From Cryptomeria japonica (Eukaryota; Streptophyta; Pinopsida; Cupressales; Cupressaceae), in the NCBI RefSeq assembly GCF_030272615.1, contig NC_081413.1, positions 722,513,649 through 722,577,648 of the forward strand: a stretch of DNA of 64,000 bases, given 5' to 3'. A program made the translations under genes and the position numbers. Numbering within the stretch: position 1 is the first letter of the stretch; the number at the start of each line of letters is the position of its first letter. Below the pieces are notes generated by a model. The model was not told where the DNA came from. It made no database searches and worked only from the letters and a program-made list of their open reading frames with translations. Positions 22,873 through 34,103 of the stretch are shown piece after piece.

Positions 22873-23908
22873 TGCAATACCCTAGAAATGGTCATCTAAA
22901 CCATAGGCCCCTAGTCTCGACAACATCACCAAGGTCCTAACCAAAGTCAATTAAAATTAATCTTGAGCACACAATTAATTTCTTAAATCGTCAATGTCAC
23001 ATGGCAAGTTAATCACTCAACATTAATTAAATATTTATTTAATTAATTGATCATTCCAAGTAAATCATTTTTAAACAATTATCCTATTTATTTTATTAAA
23101 TATCCTAGTATATTTAATTAAATAAATCAATTTGCCATTAAATCATCAATAAAGGAATTAATTGGGAAAAAAAATTAAAATTTGAAAAAAAGAAATCAAA
23201 GGGAGATAATCTTGAAAATCAAATGAAAAATTGAAGAAAAATCTCAGGAAATCAATTAAAAACAATTAAAATCAAAATTGAATGAAATAGAGAATAAATT
23301 AGTTTTTTCTGATTTTATCTTAATTTTAGTTCAATTTCCTTTAAAACTGAGAAAAGCAGCCAATCACATCAGTTCACCTGGATTGTGCTTCCTCTTGGAA
23401 AATCTTGACCACTCATCATCATTCAATCTCACTCATTGGTTTCTTTCTGAATTTTCTATAAATTTAGGCTCTCATCTCTCATTCAAGGATCCTGGAGAAT
23501 ATATTGTTATTATGTTGTTTTTCTCTAGGTTCATTGAGATTTGTGCATTGAGATATTACATATTAGTTATTGCATCCTTATTAAATCATCTAGCTTAATA
23601 TTACTTAAATCATGTTAGATTAATCATGCATATCTAGCTTAAATCTTGCATTCATCTAGCTTAATCTTGCATCCACTTTGCTCAAATTCATGCTCATATA
23701 GATTAAATCCTCCGTTTAAGTGTCGTCTAGTCACTAGTGTTGCCTATAAAATCTAAGAGCAAGACTAAACTCACATCTACTAGAAGGAAATAGGTCATTT
23801 TGTGATGGTTTATTGTTCATTGATTATCGATTTACTAACCATGCATCTAATGATTTATTGAAGTGTTGTGTATTTCAGATACAGATATAGGTCCACTTTT
23901 CATACACA
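22873..23908 (+). repeat. 3' LTR of the Tat element
   Basis: Starts TGCAATACCC and ends CATACACA, collinear with the 5' LTR at 5779-6811. It is followed by ATTTT, the copy of the target duplication. Both LTRs carry the string CATGCATCTAATGATTTATT near their ends. Confidence 0.93.
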
Positions 23909-24161
23909 ATTTTCACCTGCGGCCGCACGGTTTCTTTCTTTTGGAGGGTTTTATACCATCAAATACGTGCACATGGTTTTGAAGACATAAGCCATCCACA
24001 AATGCAAGGCAACCAATAGGTATGAAACTCATTTTTTTTCATCCATTTTATATATTTGATAAATTCTATTTCAAATTTAAATATGAATTCATTATTTTTT
24101 ATTAATATTTTTTTATTTTTTGTTATAAATTTAAGTCAGATTTTGAAAATACTACCCCCAG

Positions 24162-24242
24162 CAAGACACGCCTCTTGAGAAATTAGGGAAAAACCCACAG
24201 GAGAACCCACAGCCAGACCCTCAAGATACAAACCCTCCATCT
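24162..24242 (+). pseudogene. Exon B, left part (before the chromovirus)
   Basis: After the acceptor CCCCCAG the only open frame is rich in Pro, Gln and Asp (KNPQENPQPDPQDTNPPS). It continues in frame at 32132 after the chromovirus and one copy of CATCT are removed (PPIDHSQATQENLINKL). This shows the chromovirus entered an exon. Confidence 0.6.
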
Positions 24243-25832
24243 TGATGGGATGGGGTTTGGGATAGACTAGCCCAGTCTATGCTCTTGGATCCTTTCCTTG
24301 GATCTCCTGGTGTTCTCCTCACACCCTAGGGTCTCTAGGACTTCCTTTGCCTAAGGAATCCCCTGACCTTGCCCAATCCACCCACCAATGAGTTGCTATG
24401 CTACTCCTAAGGTCTCACCTACTCATGAGACTCAAAATCCCTTACTATGGCTAATAAGAGCTAAGGTTTGTTTCACACTTTCCAAGGTCTTAGCAAGGTT
24501 GCATCAGGTCATAAACCATGTTTTACATCCCTCCATGTGCCCCCAAGAAGTTGCTACCTTCATCCTTTCTACCAATTTCACTGTTTTGTGTTTTTGCTTA
24601 CAAAACAGGGCTACAAGGATTAGGACCAATTAGGCCTCCTACCCGGTCCTTTAGGGATTTCTCTCACAAACGATGCATACACAACCCTAACTCCCAAAAT
24701 GGACTGCCATTCAATTGGCAAGGGCTCAAGGATTTTCTCGATTTTGGGCCTCCAGATGGCCGTACAGTGCCTAGGGTGAATTTTGGGGTTTTTCAAGGGT
24801 TTTGTGAGGGTTTTGTAGTCTACCTGGGTCACAGTGAAGGTTTTGTGTGTTATCCACCTTGTTTGGATTGGTGGGGGCTCCTCCTTCACACAAATGATGC
24901 TTCTAACACTCCTCTACACCTCCTCCAAAGGATATACTCTCCTCTGTCCAACCTTTCTCTCCAAGACCTCTGCAATTTCAACCTCTCCTAATCGGGCACT
25001 GTCCAGTCTCGCCTAGGAGTAGGTCTTTGTTTGGCCTTCCTACATATTCAAGGGCCCTGCTTGTTTTGTAGTATGGTACAAGGTCTGAACTCTCATTCCC
25101 CATGGTTTCATGGTGGTTCCACAATGGGGAATGGAGTTAAGACTTCATTTACACAATCCTGTCCAAAATTGGATAGTAAGAAGACAGTTTTCAACCTATT
25201 TACAAACTTATTCAATCTGCAAGTAAAAACCTAAACTAATTGCTTGAAATGAAAGTATTTACACCATGACAAACATTCCACATAGATTCAGACATTTTTC
25301 AATCCATTAACTTGCTTGTTTTCTTCATTCAAACTGACTGGTAACAGTTTCACAGTCTCAGTCTGATCTTTTTGCTAGGGCCATACAAAGTCTGACATCC
25401 AACCCATGAATTTAGGGTTTGCAAGTACTTATACTACCTTTTCCTTAGTTTGTGTGCCCAAACTATGGTTTTCCATGCTAACCTAAAGAACTTGACATCA
25501 TGGTGGAAAATTTGCTTGACAACTTTTAAAAGTTGTCATGCAACTTTTGAGCAACTTTCCCAATGTTGCTCTTTATGACTCCTAGACCCACAATGGGCCA
25601 ACCTAAGGACACCACCATGTTATAAAGGACCCCTAAACACTTCAAGGACACACATACCCTCCATTATCAAGAAAATCACAATCTTGACTCATGACCCCTA
25701 AGACCTCCTCTAGGACCCTACCTAGGACCTATGAGCACATGGCTCATTATTTTATGTACAATGGCTTCTAAAGAAGCATAACACCAACAAGACAAAGAAA
25801 GAGAAAGAGTCTAGAAGGGTGCTCCTACACCA
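24243..25832 (-). repeat. 3' LTR of the chromovirus
   Basis: In element sense it starts TGGTGTAGGAGCACCC and ends CCCATCCCATCA. It is collinear with 30530-32126 apart from scattered substitutions. Open frames inside it are duplicated in the other LTR and are not genes. Confidence 0.92.
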
Positions 25833-25844
25833 TACTCCCCCTCT
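25833..25844 (-). other. Polypurine tract of the chromovirus
   Basis: Minus strand AGAGGGGGAGTA immediately before the TG of the 3' LTR. Confidence 0.8.
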
Positions 25845-25852
25845 GCACACAA

Positions 25853-26461
25853 CTAAGAAATAGAAGAAGAGATGAGAGCCGGGTCTATTCCAAGTGCCTT
25901 AAACCTGCTCTCCTCCACCCATGTAGCTTCAAATACTGGTTGATCTGCCCATTTCACTAAGTGCTCCATGTAGACCTGATGTCCAGTTGACTTCTTCACC
26001 CTTGATTCCAAGATCTCCTCTGCTTTAGGCTTCTTCACCTGTGGTAAGACATTAACATCAAGGTCGTGCAGTACCTTGGCTTGGTTCTCAATCTGCCCTT
26101 CTATCTCACCCTTATACATGATCAGGTCAGCTACATTAAAGACTGGTGACATAGCTAAATCCGAAGGGAGGTCAACTTTGTAGGAATTCTTACCATATTG
26201 CGACATGATTCTACAAGGTCCTACCCTTATCATCTGCAGTTTGGTACGCTTACCTCCTTGCATCCTAGCTTTGCTCAAACGGACCATCACATAGTCACCC
26301 ACCTTGAACTGAACTTCTCTTCTTTTCTCATCCACTTTGGCTTTCAATTTTTGAGTGGATTCAAGGATGGCCTTCTTAACTTTCTTCTGAACTTCCTTGA
26401 TGGTTTGAGTGAAGTCTTCTGCTTGCCCACTCTTCATTTCCAAACTACCAAGGTCTCTCAC
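25853..26461 (-). pseudogene. Chromovirus integrase C-terminus and chromodomain
   Basis: A 202-codon open stretch in a frame shifted by one base from the upstream pol frame. It holds the integrase C-terminal barrel (VQFKVGDYVMVRLSKARM, KLQMIRVGPCRIMSQYG, SPVFNVADLIMYKGE). At its end is a chromodomain-like segment (EEILESRVKKSTGHQVYMEH, LVKWADQPVFEATWVEES). Chromodomains of this group are thought to guide integration by reading chromatin marks. Confidence 0.85.
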
Positions 26462-27705
26462 CTCACATACTCCTCTTGGATGTCTGCCATAGACAACCTC
26501 AAAAGGATTCTACCAGTGGTTCTATTCACACTGTCATTATATGCATACTCTACTTGAGAAATGATTAGGTCCCATGTTTGGCCATACTCCTTAGTTAAAC
26601 ACCTCAACAAGTTACCTAACACCCTATTTATGACTTCAGTTTGACCATCTGTTTGTGGATGGTAAGTTGAGCTAAATGACAAGTCGGTTCCTAGTCTCCT
26701 CCATAATGTCTGCCAAAAATGACCCATGAACTTGTTGTCCCTATCTAAAACAATGCTTAAAGGGAGTCCATGAATCCTAACAATCTCCTTGAAGAAGAGA
26801 TGTGCAACATAGCTTGCATCATGTGTAGTCTTACATGGGATAAAATGACTCATTTTGGAAAATCTATCTACTACCACATAGATGTTGTCCATATCTATTT
26901 TTGTCTTGGGAAGTCCTACTACAAAGTCCATGCTTATACATTCCAAAGGTCTGTTAGGAACCGGTAATGGTTGATATAAACCAGCATTGCTTGATCCACC
27001 TTTGGCTCTTTGGCATACACCACACTGTTCTACATATCTTTTCACATCCCTTGGCAACTTTGGCCAATAGTAGTACCTCTGTACTAAATCTACGGTCTTA
27101 TTAATCCCAAAGTGTCCACTCAAATTGCCATTTTGTTTCTCTTGGATGAGGTTTTCCCTCATGGATCCCCTAGGTACACACAACTGGTTACCCTTGAACA
27201 AGAGACCATTTTGGAGAGTGTAATCTGCATACTCACCATGGAAATGGTTCTCAAACTCTTTGCAAACCTTGTAAGTTGTTGAAAAGTCTTTATCTCCTTC
27301 ATAAAGGTCTTTGAAACCTTCTATTCCTATGCTCTGCAACTGTAACTCTTGAACTATCAACAACTTCCTGCTCAATGCATCTGCCACCTTGTTAAGCTGC
27401 CCCTTCTTATGCTTGATGGTGAAGGTGAAGGATTGGAGGTATTCCATCCATTTCAGATGCCTATTGCTTAGCTTCTCTTGAGTGTTTATGTAACTCAATG
27501 CCTGATTGTCTGTGAACAATACAAATTCTTTTGGAAGTAGGTAATGCCTCCATTTTTTAAGAGACTGCACTAATGCATACAACTCTAGGTCATAGGTTGA
27601 GTACTTCTTCTTTGCTTCATTAATCTTCTCACTGAAAAATGCCATAGGTCTTCCCTCTTGACTCAACACACCACCTACTGCAACTCCACTTGCATCACAC
27701 TCCAA
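26458..27705 (-). pseudogene. Chromovirus RNase H and integrase
   Basis: A 415-codon open piece. It begins in RNase H (MECDASGVAVGGVLSQEGRP, YDLELYALVQSLKKWRHYLL, LFTDNQALSYINTQEKLSNR). The integrase follows: zinc-binding GHFGINKTVDLVQRYYYWPK and CGVCQRAK, then a core with all three DDE residues (CISMDFVVGLPKT, IVLDRDNKF, YHPQTDGQTEVINR). The frame runs off after a one-base frameshift near 26508 (visible as TTGRILLRLSMADI, where a conserved NPF motif is expected). Confidence 0.9.
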
Positions 27706-27759
27706 AGTGAATAGCTTATCAAACGTAGGTAGGAGAAGGATAGGTTTTGTGGCTACTTC

Positions 27760-28536
27760 CTATTTCAACAATTGAAATTCTTTGTCTGCCTGCTCAGTCC
27801 ATTCAAACTTAGTTTTCAGACCTCCTTTTATGGTGTCAAGGACTGGTGCACATATGCCACTGAAATTCCTCACAAATTTCCTATAGAATTGAGCTAATCC
27901 ATGGAAACTTCTTACCTTAGTCCCTGTTTTAGGTACATGCCAATTCAAAATTGCCTCCACTTTGCTTGGATCCATCTTCAAGGTTCCTTTGGACACCACA
28001 AATCCTAAGTAAACCAACTCTTGCTTCAAGAAGTCATAATTCTCTAGGTTGATGGATAGTTTCTCCTCATGCAACCTTTCTAAAACTAACCTCAAATGCT
28101 CAAGGTGTTCTTCCTTGGTTCTACTATAGATGAGAATGTCATCTAGGTACACTACCACAAATCTACCTGTGAAGTCTTTCAACACCTCGTTCATCAACCT
28201 CATGAAGGTGCTTGGAGGATTAGTAAGCCCAAATGGCATCACAAGCCATTCATGCAATCCATCTATGGTTTTAAAAGCAGTCTTCCACTCATCACCCTCC
28301 TTAATTCTTATCTGGTGATAACCACTTTTAAGGTCTAGCTTGGTAAAATACATAGCCCCTCCTAAAAAGTCCATTAGATCATCTATCCTAGGAATAGGAA
28401 ACCTATACCTTATAGTAATCCTATTGATTGCTCTTGATTCAATGCATAGTCTCCACTTACCTCCTTTTTTTTATGCTAGCACTACTGAGACCACACATGG
28501 GCTGATGCTCTTCTTAATCAGTCCTTGTTCCAATAA
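27760..28536 (-). pseudogene. Chromovirus reverse transcriptase
   Basis: RT fingers and palm: [40 protein letters not shown], catalytic [18 protein letters not shown] near 28143, then the thumb ([20 protein letters not shown]). In-frame stops lie upstream at about 28473 and 28539 and downstream at 27757-27759. The catalytic residues are intact. Confidence 0.9.
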
Positions 28537-28539
28537 CTC

Positions 28540-29646
28540 CTACACTTGCCTTGCTACTTCCTTATTCTGATCAGGTGTGAGCTTATATGCAGCCTTGTTA
28601 GGTAAGGATGCACTAGGAACAAATTCTATTTGATGACTTATGGACCTTCTTGGTGGGAGTGTTGTAGGTGCTCCATCACTCACTATATCCTTATACTCTT
28701 GCAACATGTGCTTCACCTCCTTGGGTACTTCTGCCTGCAACTTGTCTACTTTCTCTTTTGGTTTCACAAAGATGGCACACTTCACTATCTCCTCCTCATG
28801 TAGAAAACTCAAGAATTCTTTACCAGTAGCCATTAAAACACTAGGTGTTTTTGAAGTGCCCTCTTCATCCTCTGTCAAAGACTGAATCTTGAAGGTCTTG
28901 CTATCCTTCTTAAAGGATATGGAGTTCTCTTCTCCATCATAGATCATCTTCCTGTCAAATTGCCAGGGTCTTCCTAGCAATAAGTGGCATGCATCCATAG
29001 GCAACACATCACAAAGGATCTTGTCCTTGTATCCTCCAATAGAAAACTCTACCCAAGTCTGCTCATTGACTAGCACACTCTGTCCTTTGTTCAACCAAGT
29101 CACTTTGTAAGGATTGGTGTGGGGTATTCTTGTGAGTTTCAACTTCCTAACTGCCTCTTCTGAGATGATGTTGTCAGTTGAGCCTGTATCAACTATCACC
29201 TTACACACTTTACCAAGAACTTTGCATCTCACCCTAAACAATGCTCTCCTATGTTTGGGTTCCTCCTTAACCGGCTGTCTGATTAGAATCCTATTGAACA
29301 TCAGATTCTCACCAACTTCTGATTCAATCTGGTCCACATCCGGTGTCTTGCTGCTTGAAGAGTCTTCTTGTGCATAAGCAACCCTCTTTCCATTGTTTGA
29401 TGATGTAGGTTTGTCAGGGCATCTATATGTCAGGTGTCCCAATTGTCCACAATTGTAACACTTCATAGTTGCAAAATAGGAGTTACCTCTGCCGGTACCT
29501 CTGCCCCTATTTGGACCACCTTGTGCACCTCTTCCTCTGGAATGTCCTCCTCTGAGATTGGTTTCACTACCATGCTCAGTCAACTTGGCTTCTCCTTGGT
29601 TCCTTGGCTCATTTGCTTTGCTTCGGTAACCACCTCGGTGATTCAT
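28540..29646 (-). pseudogene. Chromovirus zinc knuckle and protease
   Basis: A 368-codon open piece. An RG-rich nucleic-acid-binding stretch precedes a CCHC zinc knuckle (CYNCGQLGHLTYRC, about 29460-29419). An aspartic protease with intact triad follows (KVIVDTGSTDNIISEEAVRK, near 29190) and the flap/C-terminal motif LLLGRPWQFDRKMIYDG. The end (TPDQNKEVARQV) reaches the start of RT. Confidence 0.9.
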
Positions 29647-30477
29647 TTGGTCTCTACCTCTGCCTCTACCCCTGTTATTGGAGTCTCCTTTCCTTTTGTT
29701 CCTCTACTCTACCTTGACAGCAAGCTGATGACATTTCTGAATAGTAGTAGGAGTCCATAAGCTTATCTCCTCCTGAATGTTCCACTTTAGGTCGTTTAGA
29801 TACCTAGCCACCTTGATAGATTAATCTTCTTGGACCTTTGATCTAAGACAAATTTTTTGAAACTCTTCGGTGTAGGAGGTTACCTCAAGATCTTTTTGCT
29901 TCAATCCTTGTCTCTTCTTATGAAGTTGGATTTCATAATCCTCTGGTAAGTAGTTCTCCTTAATCTTACTCACCATAGCTTTCCAATTTGCAATTGGTAG
30001 CTTTCCCATGCTAACCCTTTCTTCTTGCAGGTACTTCCACCATGTCAAAGCTTCTCCCCTTAATCTTGATTTGGCAACTTTAACCTTCTGAGCCTCTATC
30101 ACTCCTTCACACTCAAAGTGGTTTTCCATGCCCTCAATCCATTCCATAATAGTGTCTATGTCCATTCTTCCACTGAAATGTGGCAATCCTTCAAAAGCTT
30201 TGGTGTTCAAAGCCTTGATAGCTTTCACAAAAGGTTCTTCATTGAACAAGGGATCTGGTTCAGGAATTATGTCATCTATGTCTATAGTTCTCTTGCCTTT
30301 ATTCTTGGTGTCTTCATCCCAAGGTTCATGTGTTCTCTGATCCACGACTTCCTACATTTTATCCCTTATCTCACTCATTGCTGCTTCAAGGACCCTATTC
30401 TTCTCCTTTTTCTCTTCTACTTCTCTATCCAGCTCTGCATTAGTAACCATTCTTCTCTCCCCTACTGATTCACCAGT
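29647..30477 (-). pseudogene. Chromovirus gag
   Basis: Retrotransposon gag on the minus strand: a coiled-coil-like start (LDREVEEKKEKNRVLEAAMS), a stop at 30352-30354, then the capsid domain (EGLPHFSGRMDIDTIMEWIE, GEALTWWKYLQEERVSMG, YLPEDYEIQLHKKRQGLKQK). A TAA at 29818-29820 and a TAG near 29704 break the link to the zinc knuckle. Confidence 0.85.
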
Positions 30478-30514
30478 ATATAGAGACATAAACAGTCCAA
30501 CAAGTCTTTCACTT

Positions 30515-30526
30515 GCTCTGATACCA
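30515..30526 (-). other. Primer binding site, tRNA-iMet type
   Basis: Minus strand TGGTATCAGAGC, 3 nt after the end of the 5' LTR, matches the 3' end of initiator methionine tRNA. Confidence 0.9.
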
Positions 30527-30529
30527 ATC

Positions 30530-32126
30530 TGATGGGATGGGGTTTGGGATAAGCTAGCCCAGTCTATGCTCTTGGATCCTTTCCTTGGATCTCCTGGTTT
30601 TCTCCTCACACCCTAGGGTCTCTAGGACTTCCTTTGCCTAAGGAATCCCCTGACCTTGCCCAATCCACCCACCAATGAGTTGCTATGCTGCTCCTAAGGT
30701 CTCACCTACTCATGAGACTCAAAATCCCTTACTATGGCTAATAAGGGCTAAGGTTTGTTTCACACTTTCCAAGGTCTTAGCAAGGTTTCATCAGGTCTTA
30801 AACCATGTTTTACATCCCTCCATGTGCCCCCAAGAAGTTTCTACCTTCATCCTTTCTACCGATTTCACTATTTTGTGTTTTTGCTTACAAAACAAGGCTA
30901 CAAGGATTAGGACCAATTAGGCCTCCTACTCGGTCCTTTAGGGATTTCTTTCACAAATTATGCATACACAACCCTAACTCCCTAAATGGACTACCATTCA
31001 ATTGGCAAGGGCTCAATGATTTTATAGGTTTTGGGCATTTAGATGGTCGTACATTGCCTAGGGTGAATTTTGGGGTTTTTCAAGGGTTTTGTGAGGGTTT
31101 TGTAGTCTGCTTGGGTCACAGTGAAGGTTTTGTGTGTTAGCCACCTTGTTTGGATTGGGAGGCTCCTCCTTCACACCAATGATTCTTCTAACACTCCTCT
31201 TCACCTCCTCCAAAGGATATACTCTCCTCCGTCCAACCTTTCTCTCCAAGACCTCTGCAATTTCAACCTCTCCTAACCGGGCACTGTCCAGTCTCACCTA
31301 GGAGTAGGTCTTTGTTTGGCCTTCCTGCATATTGAAGGGCCCTGCTTGTTTTGAAATATGGTACAAGGTTTTCACTCTCATTCCCTATGGTTTCATGGTG
31401 GTTCCACAACAGGGAATGAAGTTAAGACTTCATTTACACAATCTTTTCCAAAACTGGACAATAAGAAGACAATTTTCAAACTATTTATAAACTTATTCAA
31501 TCTGCAAGTAAAAACCTAAACTAATTTCTTGAAATGAAAGTATTTACACCATGATAAACATTCCACATAGATTTAGATGTTTTTCAATCCATTAACTTGG
31601 TTGTTTTCTTCATTCAAACTGACTGGTAACAGTTTCACAGTCTCAGTCTAATCTTTTTGCTAGGGTTGTACAAAGTCTGACATCCAACCCATGAATTTAG
31701 GGTTTTCAAGTACTTATACTACCTTTGCCTCGATCTGTGTGCCCAAACTAGGGTTTTCCATGCTAACCTAAAGAACTTGACATCATGGTGGAAAAGTTGC
31801 TTGACAACTTTTAAAAGTTGTCATGCAACTTTTGCAACTTTTGAGCAACTTTCCCAATGTTGCTCTTTATGACTCCTAGACCCACAATGGGCCACCCTAA
31901 GGACACCACCATGTTATAAAGGACCCCTAAACACTTCAAGGACACACATACCCTCCATTATCAAGAAAATCACAATCTTGACTCATGACCCCTAAGACCT
32001 CCTCTAGGACCCTACCTAGGACCTATGAGCACATGGCTCATTATTTTATGTACAATGGCTTCTAAAGAAGCATAACACCAGCAAGACAAAGAAAGAGAAA
32101 GAGTTTGGAAGGGTGCTCCTGCACCA
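30530..32126 (-). repeat. 5' LTR of the chromovirus
   Basis: Collinear with the 3' LTR. It starts (minus strand) TGGTGCAGGAGCACCC and ends CCCATCCCATCA. It differs from the 3' LTR by substitutions and a few small indels, for example an extra GCAACTTTT unit near 31830. Confidence 0.92.
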
Positions 32127-33065
32127 CATCTCCTCCAATAGACCATTCACAAGCTACACAAGAGAATTTGATAAATAAATTAACACAAAACACTGCCAAA
32201 ATAACTAAATTTGTGAATAGATTGAAGGAATCCGAGAATGAGCATCATGGATCCCTTGCTACAACCCTAGAACCAATGAAGTTTCCAAATAAGTTACAAA
32301 ATGGGGAAGCTATAGGGATCGATGTCGTGCTTTTTATGCTAGTGGGTTGTCCTATAATGAAGTGAAAAAAAAAGAGTAAAGCACAAATATGTGCTCTTTT
32401 TAATGATCCCAAAACCATTGAGACGTTATCTCTTAACTCAAAGAGGTTTCCTATATAGTGGTGTAACCATTTGGAAATGAAAAATGCTTTTTGGAATAGG
32501 TGGTGGATGGTCTTTTCCAAGCACCTTGATAATTTTGAGGTTCCATTATATTTTTTGAGGAAAATATATTTGCGATTTTATCCTCAATCAGAGGCCGAAC
32601 TATTTTGATATGAGAGAGTTCCAGGGTAGAGGTGGAGACTCTGCCCAAGATAAACCTGGAGCCCAAAGGGTACTAAAACCCCAAAATCGCATCCCTCTAG
32701 CAGCGAAACCTATGGTCCATGTCATGGTCCCAATAGCCCTAAAAGAGTCTATGGAGGTACAAACTCTTCACGCGGTCACTACATTGATTGATGTCATCAT
32801 TTAGCATGGCACATAGTTATCACACCCTCTTGGCCCAAATGATGATGCAATAGTTGAACCATCTGGCCTTGGTAAGCCCATTCAATGTGTGTTTCCCAGT
32901 TGTTCAGGTATATGCTCTAGGATAGATACCAAGGCCAGTGCAGATGGTTCAACGTCCTATTTCTGTACATGTTGTGAGGGTAGATGTCAGGCTAGCACTG
33001 CAAAGGATGTCGTGCTGACTAATGATTTGGTGGATATGGTGTTTGGTGGTCAGACGCAGACATAG
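32127..33065 (+). pseudogene. Exon B, right part, with Cys-rich patch
   Basis: The frame from 32132 (QATQENLINKLTQNTAK, FVNRLKESENEHHGSL) breaks near 32360, where an A-run causes a shift. Coding-like pieces follow in other frames: RAFYASGLSYNEVKKK, CALFNDPKTIETLSLNSKRF, GKYICDFILNQRPNYFDMRE. From 32610 one frame reaches 33065 with two TAG stops near 32800-32815. It includes the Cys-rich segment CVFPSCSGIC, then FCTCCEGRCQAS. It ends TAG at a GTGTGT donor. Not assigned to a family. Confidence 0.5.
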
Positions 33066-33179
33066 GTGTGTTGATTTGAATTCATAACATTTTATTTATC
33101 AATCACTTAAAACTTGTAAATGTAAATAAATTTTCATTTATAGATCGATTTAAATTGATACAAACAATATGCATTCCAG

Positions 33180-33254
33180 GATGCAATAGCTAGTGTTAAT
33201 ACACCATCTCATACTCCTCCCACTATTGTTGTCAGTGCAGCTTCAACGCTTGAG
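33180..33254 (+). pseudogene. Small exon (25 codons)
   Basis: Bounded by TTCCAG and GAG|GTAAAA, open in phase 0: DAIASVNTPSHTPPTIVV and SAASTLE. No stop in the frame required by its neighbours. Confidence 0.5.
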
Positions 33255-33361
33255 GTAAAAAAATTGTAACATGTTAAAATAGAATAGTACCTTGAATTAA
33301 AAATATTTTTTTATAAGATATACTAACTCTCTTTAATGTATATTTATTTTACATTTTATAG

Positions 33362-33439
33362 GTGTTGTTTGGGGATCAAATTTCCCATATTGATAATGTC
33401 ATGCTTTCGGCCATTGATTTTGGCATAGAAAGCTATGTG
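33362..33439 (+). pseudogene. Small exon (26 codons)
   Basis: Acceptor TTTTATAG, donor GTG|GTATCA, phase 0: VLFGDQISHIDNVMLSAIDF then GIESYV. The 2.1-kb LTR element lies in the following intron. Confidence 0.5.
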
Positions 33440-33537
33440 GTATCACATTTTGCACACCTCTTATTTATGTATTTTTTTGAATATGAAAGTAATCTAAATT
33501 TAGATTTGTTAAATTATATTTAATATTATCTACTGAT

Positions 33538-33658
33538 TGTTGGAGTTGAGAAAATACAAGCCCAAATGATCACTGCAAGTTGAAAAACCTGTTACAAGGA
33601 GAAGCAAGGAAGCAAATCACTTGGGCTCTTGTGATGTTGTATTTTCTCAACTCCAACA
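33538..33658 (+). repeat. Fold-back 5' terminus (rearranged LTR)
   Basis: Positions 33538-33559 and 33637-33658 are exact reverse complements, each built on TGGAGTTGAGAAAATAC. The first ~84 bp correspond to the reverse complement of the 3' LTR tail (shared: AAACCTGTTACAAGGAGAAG, AAGCAAATC). The rest matches the tail in direct orientation. Confidence 0.8.
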
Positions 33659-33689
33659 TGCTATCAAAAAAAATAAAAAAATAAAAATC

Positions 33690-34103
33690 AAAAGGCCTTG
33701 CTTCCGGCCCCCACCGACAGCTCTCTTCGGCCCCCATCGGCCCTGCTCCCTCTGGCAGCTACCTGCAGCCCTTTCACCTGCCGCTGTCACTCCCAGCCTC
33801 GCCGCCATGCTCAACCCCCAGCCCCCCGCCACTACTGGCCCCACCGCTCGCCACCACTGCCTGGCCCAGCCCTGCCACTGTCAGCCTCCCTACAGCCCCC
33901 CCCCGCCGCCGACCTCATTACGACCCACCATCACCGACCTCCCTGTGGGCCCTACTGAAAAACTGCAGTCCCCGTCGAAAAGAGCCGCCCGACCACTGCT
34001 ACAACCCCTGGCCACCGGAGCTCTACCCGGCTGCCACTCGTGTGCCGCTCACTGGCCACCTCTGCCCGTTCAGCCACCATACCTCCCCTTTCTCTTGTTT
34101 TGA
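33690..34103 (+). other. GC-rich island inside the 2.1-kb element, no supported gene
   Basis: A C-rich tract (CCGGCCCCCACCGACAG and similar) stands out against the AT-rich surroundings. Its proline-rich open frame has no family signature, and composition alone explains the absence of stops. The following 34104-35278 is T-rich non-coding sequence with a short duplication of GAGTGTTCCTTCCATGACA near 34682 and 34724. Confidence 0.5.

Larger units (their letters stand above)
5779..23908 (+). mobile_element. Tat-lineage Ty3/gypsy LTR retrotransposon, ~18.1 kb, degenerate
   Basis: A complete element bounded by two LTRs of about 1.03 kb (5779-6811 and 22873-23908), each starting TG and ending CA, and flanked by the 5-bp target duplication ATTTT at 5774-5778 and 23909-23913. 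A tRNA-Lys primer site, a polypurine tract, gag and pol are all present. The pol has two RNase H domains (retroviral then archaeal-like), the hallmark of the Tat lineage, in the order protease, RT, RNH, aRNH, integrase. A ~6.5-kb stretch between integrase and the 3' LTR holds an antisense PMD gene and a nested solo LTR. Multiple in-frame stops and frameshifts show it is inactive. Confidence 0.93.
24243..32126 (-). mobile_element. Chromovirus-type Ty3/gypsy retrotransposon, 7.9 kb, degenerate
   Basis: Complete minus-strand element flanked by CATCT (24238-24242 and 32127-32131). LTRs are 24243-25832 (3') and 30530-32126 (5'), with a tRNA-iMet primer site and a polypurine tract in the correct places. 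Domain order on the minus strand is gag, zinc knuckle, protease, RT, RNase H, integrase, chromodomain, which identifies a chromovirus. Gag-pol is one continuous frame from about 30609 to 26458, broken by several stops, with one frameshift near 26508 before the integrase tail. It is inactive. Confidence 0.94.

Noticed and set aside
24388-25016. ORFs in 24388-25016 and their near copies in 30675-31140
   Set aside because: They are duplicated because they lie in the two LTRs of the chromovirus; not genes.
33621-34103. 160-codon Pro-rich ORF in the 2.1-kb element
   Set aside because: High GC content alone removes stop codons; there is no domain or recognisable homology, and it begins in the fold-back LTR remnant.
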